DNA of 64,000 bases, taken from assembly GCA_036570425.1 (NCBI GenBank), contig DATCYF010000023.1, positions 376,754-440,753 of the forward strand, read 5' to 3'. The DNA is from Rhizorhapis sp036570425. Its GTDB lineage: Bacteria > Pseudomonadota > Alphaproteobacteria > Sphingomonadales > Sphingomonadaceae. Both the position numbers and the translations under genes were made by a program. Below the pieces are notes generated by a model. It had not been told where the DNA came from. It was given only the letters and a program-made list of their open reading frames with translations, and did not search any database. Of the stretch, positions 61,252-64,000 are shown in pieces. The first letter of the stretch is position 1, and the number at the start of each line of letters is the position of its first letter.

Positions 61252-61619
61252 TGTTTGTTGGGACTGCTCCGCTATGTGGGGGCTTGGATATGATCGCCGA
61301 CGTGGTTGGGGGACAGGCGCAACTTTCGTGTTGGCTGGTGGCGGACGAATACTTCCGGCGACAAACTGATGTTCCCGACTCAGCTGTCCTCCTTTTTTAC
61401 CAATCATGCCTCATTCACAGGGACAAAGAGACTATTTGCCTCTTCATTGGCCCCTGTTCGTTGCCATAACAACTAACCTGCAGTCGGCCCAAGGAGCCAT
61501 CATCCATTGCAGCGAGCACCTGGATAAGGAGCTCTGTAAATTGACGACTGCCAATTTCGCTCTTTAGAGACAGAGGGGCTATTGCGGGTAGCGTCCTGCG
61601 TCGATCGAACGAGCGCGCG
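61252..61619. other. Intergenic stretch without supported gene
   Basis: 368 bases between the tRNA terminator and the CaiB/BaiF gene stop. Frames on both strands are short, cysteine- and Arg-rich, and lack ribosome sites. No repeat, RNA or transposase remnant is recognised. Sites after tRNA genes can hold remnants of mobile elements, but nothing proves that here. Confidence 0.5.
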
Positions 61620-62714
61620 CTAAGGTTGCTTGTTCCAGCGCGTGGCGGCTTCTTCGATCGAAATATTCACCGAAGGGCGAATGGTCGTTGGCGTCTCGGA
61701 AAAGCGCGGGGCAGGGGCAGGCTGAATCACTTCATCATGCGTAACAAATACGCCGCGCGCCTGATTGACTGGGTGTACGGGTGCTTCCGTCATCGTGAGC
61801 ACAGGTGATACGCAGGCATCCCGATCAGCAAAGACGGCTTCCCATTCATCGCGCGTTCTGCTGGCGAAAGTCTCGGTAAACCGCGCTTCCATGACGGGCC
61901 AGCAGCGGGGGTCATTCTGATCGAATTCGTCGGCGTTTATTCCAAGACCTTCCAGCAGAATGGCAAAGAATTGGGGTTCCAAGGCACCTACCGCGACATG
62001 CCCGCCGTCCCGGCAGGTGTAACAGCGATAAAAAGGTGCGCTGCCGTCCAGCAGATTGGAATGCCGTTGATCCTTCCACTGGCCTGTGGACAGGAAGGCA
62101 TAAAACAGGCTCATGAGATTGGCCGCGCCGTCTACCATGGCGGCGTCCACGACCTGGCCTTTGCCGGTGGTGCGCGCGGCCAGAATGGCTGAGACCATTC
62201 CCAGCGCCAGGAACATGGTGCCTCCGCCGTAATCACCAACGAGATTTAATGGCACAGCCGGCGGTGCATCCCGCTCTCCGATCGCGTGCAGCGCACCCGT
62301 CATGGCAATATAATTGATATCGTGGCCAGCTCGTAGCGCGAGCGGCCCTTCCTGTCCCCAGCCAGTCATGCGCCCATAAACCAAAGCAGGATTCCGCGCG
62401 AGGCATTCGTCGGGGCCAAGGCCCAAGCGCTCCATAACGCCGGGACGCGCACCCTCTATCAGACCATCGGCCAATTCCACCAGATCAAGCAGTTTCGCTT
62501 TATCTGCGGCATTTTTGAGATCCAGCTCCACATGCAGTCGCCCGCGATGCAATATCGATGCGCCAACATCCGACCAGGCGCCTTGTCCCGGACGAGCGAC
62601 ACGCACAATTTCACAACCGAGACCCGAAAGGAGCATGCCAGCCAGCGGCACGGGACCGATGGCGTCCATTTCGATCAGCCGAACGCCCGCCAACGGACCG
62701 TCTGGTTTCGTCAT
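61620..62714 (-). CDS. CaiB/BaiF family CoA-transferase or acyl-CoA racemase
   Basis: 364 residues. Starts GVRLIEMDAIGPVPLAGMLL, then RMTGWGQEGPLALRAGHDIN, LVGDYGGGTMFLALGM, GKGQVVDAAMVDGAANLMSL, and CRDGGHVAVGALEPQFFAIL. The closest type is alpha-methylacyl-CoA racemase. The active Asp would lie in the GDYGGG segment. Overlaps the BKACE gene by one base, so it is the last gene of a catabolic operon. Confidence 0.92.
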   Translation of the reverse strand: MTKPDGPLAGVRLIEMDAIGPVPLAGMLLSGLGCEIVRVARPGQGAWSDVGASILHRGRLHVELDLKNAADKAKLLDLVELADGLIEGARPGVMERLGLGPDECLARNPALVYGRMTGWGQEGPLALRAGHDINYIAMTGALHAIGERDAPPAVPLNLVGDYGGGTMFLALGMVSAILAARTTGKGQVVDAAMVDGAANLMSLFYAFLSTGQWKDQRHSNLLDGSAPFYRCYTCRDGGHVAVGALEPQFFAILLEGLGINADEFDQNDPRCWPVMEARFTETFASRTRDEWEAVFADRDACVSPVLTMTEAPVHPVNQARGVFVTHDEVIQPAPAPRFSETPTTIRPSVNISIEEAATRWNKQP

Positions 62715-63643
62715 CAGATATTCGTCCGGTCAGCGCCTTTGAGTGCCAGAATTTTCCGCGCCTCGTCGGGAGTGGCGACGCTGAGGCCAAGTCCTTCAAC
62801 GATTTGCCTTGCGGTACGTACCTGCTCCGCGTTGCTTTCGGCCAATTTGCCGGGACCACCCCAAAGCGAGTCCTCCAGTCCCACGCGGACATTGCCTCCC
62901 ATGGATGCTGCCATGGCGACAATGCTCATCTGCCGCGCGCCCGCACCGAGCACAGACCATTCATATTGATCGCCGAAGAGTCGGTCGGCGGTGCGCTTCA
63001 TGTGCATGATATCGTCGGGATGGCTGCCGATCCCGCCCAGAATGCCGAAGCAGGTCTGAACGAAGAGCGGTGCTTTCACCAATCCACGGTCCAGGAAATG
63101 GGCAAGATTATAGAGGTGGCTCGTGTCATAGCATTCAAACTCGAACCGCGTTCCAAGGGGGGTGAGCAGCGCAAGCAGCCCCTCAATGTCCTTATAGCTG
63201 TTCTTGAACACCAGATCGCGCGATGCCTCAAGCACCTGCGCTTCCCACTCATATTTGAAATCCTTGTAGCGATTCAGCATGGGAAACAGGCCAAAGCCCA
63301 TCGACCCCATGTTGAGCGAAGCAACCTCGGGAGCGAACCGCGTGGCAGGACGCAGGCGTTCTTCCAGCGTCATGGAGGGATGTCCTCCGGTTGTGATATT
63401 GATCACCGCGTCGCTACGCTGCTTGATGACTTTCAGAAATGGCTCGAACAGATCAGGATTTTGGTCAGGACGACCATCCTGGGGATTTCGAGCATGCAAA
63501 TGGATGATCGCCGCGCCCGCTTCAGCCGCCGCGACCGCCGAATCTGCGATTTCTTGGGCAGTAACCGGCAGATGGGGCGACATGGAAGGTGTGTGAATGG
63601 CACCGGTCACGGCGCAGCTGATAATGACCTTACCCTTGCTCAT
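62714..63643 (-). CDS. BKACE family enzyme (3-keto-5-aminohexanoate cleavage type, DUF849)
   Basis: 309 residues from ATG 63643. The zinc site motif AIIHLHARNPQDGRPDQNP opens the family pattern; INITTGGHPSMTLEERLRP and EFECYDTSHLYNLAHFL, then GGNVRVGLEDSLW, are further BKACE marks. BKACE enzymes condense beta-keto acids with acetyl-CoA in degradation pathways. The substrate is not known; the longer start to 63730 is rejected. Confidence 0.93.
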   Translation of the reverse strand: MSKGKVIISCAVTGAIHTPSMSPHLPVTAQEIADSAVAAAEAGAAIIHLHARNPQDGRPDQNPDLFEPFLKVIKQRSDAVINITTGGHPSMTLEERLRPATRFAPEVASLNMGSMGFGLFPMLNRYKDFKYEWEAQVLEASRDLVFKNSYKDIEGLLALLTPLGTRFEFECYDTSHLYNLAHFLDRGLVKAPLFVQTCFGILGGIGSHPDDIMHMKRTADRLFGDQYEWSVLGAGARQMSIVAMAASMGGNVRVGLEDSLWGGPGKLAESNAEQVRTARQIVEGLGLSVATPDEARKILALKGADRTNI

Positions 63644-63798
63644 GGCGTCAACTTTACCTCTCTTGAAAATTTGCGTGCTATCCTGACCATTATCAAGGTT
63701 TCGCGACCCTGCCGTTCGACAGGCTGCCATTCCCGCGGTCAGAACTCAGCTGAACGGTCCCCGCTATATGCAGGGACCGGAGCGTCAGATGGATGGTA

Positions 63799-64000
63799 TC
63801 AATATGCGCCTGGTGGAGTGATATTATCGACGGCGAGTCTGTTTCTGCCGTAGATTTCGTATCCGAGCATGGGGATATTCTGGATGTGACGGAGGCCGAC
63901 GTGGATATCGCGCCAGAAGCGGCTGATGGGTTTATCGAGGGCGAAGGCGGAGGAGCCGGAGATGAACATCAGCGTTTCGACGGAGCGGTGGACGAGTTCG
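63799..64000 (-). CDS. Flavin-dependent monooxygenase / acyl-CoA dehydrogenase-like protein, C-terminus only
   Basis: The frame is open from the right edge to TGA 63801-63799, giving 66 residues: ELVHRSVETLMFISGSSAFA, then KPISRFWRDIHVGLRHIQNI and YEIYGRNRL. The pattern (HR..., RxWRDxxxG) is typical of the C-terminal helix bundle in HsaA/HpaB-type flavin monooxygenases related to acyl-CoA dehydrogenases. It is co-directional with the BKACE and CoA-transferase genes. N-terminus outside the window. Confidence 0.78.
   Translation of the reverse strand, partial: ELVHRSVETLMFISGSSAFALDKPISRFWRDIHVGLRHIQNIPMLGYEIYGRNRLAVDNITPPGAY

Noticed and set aside
61252..61619. Integration remnant downstream of tRNA-Ala
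   Set aside because: No integrase fragment or copy of the tRNA 3' end is seen in the bases that follow.
62558..63853. A 431-residue plus-strand frame
   Set aside because: Antisense to the BKACE and CoA-transferase genes; no motifs.

Overview
The window comes from a GC-rich alphaproteobacterium, most likely a sphingomonad (Sphingobium/Sphingomonas type). This rests on gene content: the TauE plus TIGR02186 pair, a DUF1476 ATP synthase inhibitor, the FYDLN-acid (TIGR02300) protein, BolA next to a CGFS glutaredoxin, and the aroA-cmk-rpsA-ihfB block. The assignment is by recognition, not by database search.

Positions 1 to about 37.7 kb are the right-hand part of a siphovirus-type prophage; its left end lies outside the window. 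Nearly all phage genes are on the minus strand. Read in that direction from 33.0 kb they are: a Cro-like regulator, a CII-like regulator, a tightly overlapping early operon (small proteins, a ParB-like protein, a phage sliding clamp, a DUF5131 protein, a DNA methyltransferase), a CHC2/Toprim primase fused to a P4-type SF3 helicase, an HNH nuclease, terminase small and large subunits, portal, ClpP-like prohead protease, HK97 capsid, head-tail connectors, tail tube, a tail assembly chaperone pair joined by a -1 frameshift signal, tape measure and tail proteins. A plus-strand BrnT/BrnA toxin-antitoxin pair, a truncated HicB-like gene and two minus-strand accessory genes sit between the tail chaperones and the tape measure. 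The plus-strand arm (33.0-36.8 kb) carries the repressor, small genes and a large serine recombinase, followed by an AT-rich membrane-protein gene at the phage edge.

The phage appears to have inserted into a glycosyltransferase gene of the NfrB type: only its C-terminal part remains, from about 37.7 kb. The next gene, for an outer-membrane beta-barrel-like protein, is frameshifted, so this surface locus looks dead.

From 39.6 kb the window is ordinary chromosome: a TauE/SafE exporter and its TIGR02186 partner; a HerA-like ATPase; mobA; an adenine-deaminase-type enzyme with a cupin protein; a TetR regulator; two unknown divergent genes; leuC, a 41-residue membrane protein and leuD; a DUF1476 protein, bolA and grxD; an MBL hydrolase; nadA and nadC; a DUF4112 protein; a peptide-type ABC binding lipoprotein; tRNA-Leu(TAA); ihfB, rpsA, cmk and aroA; a FYDLN protein; and tRNA-Ala(GGC). 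The right edge holds a minus-strand catabolic cluster: a flavin monooxygenase/acyl-CoA dehydrogenase-like C-terminus, a BKACE enzyme and a CaiB/BaiF CoA-transferase.

The observation best supported by the bases themselves is the frameshift cassette at 11491-11518. Next are the disrupted host gene at 37.7 kb, the unusual replication module with its own clamp, and an iteron-like repeat cluster beside the primase gene.
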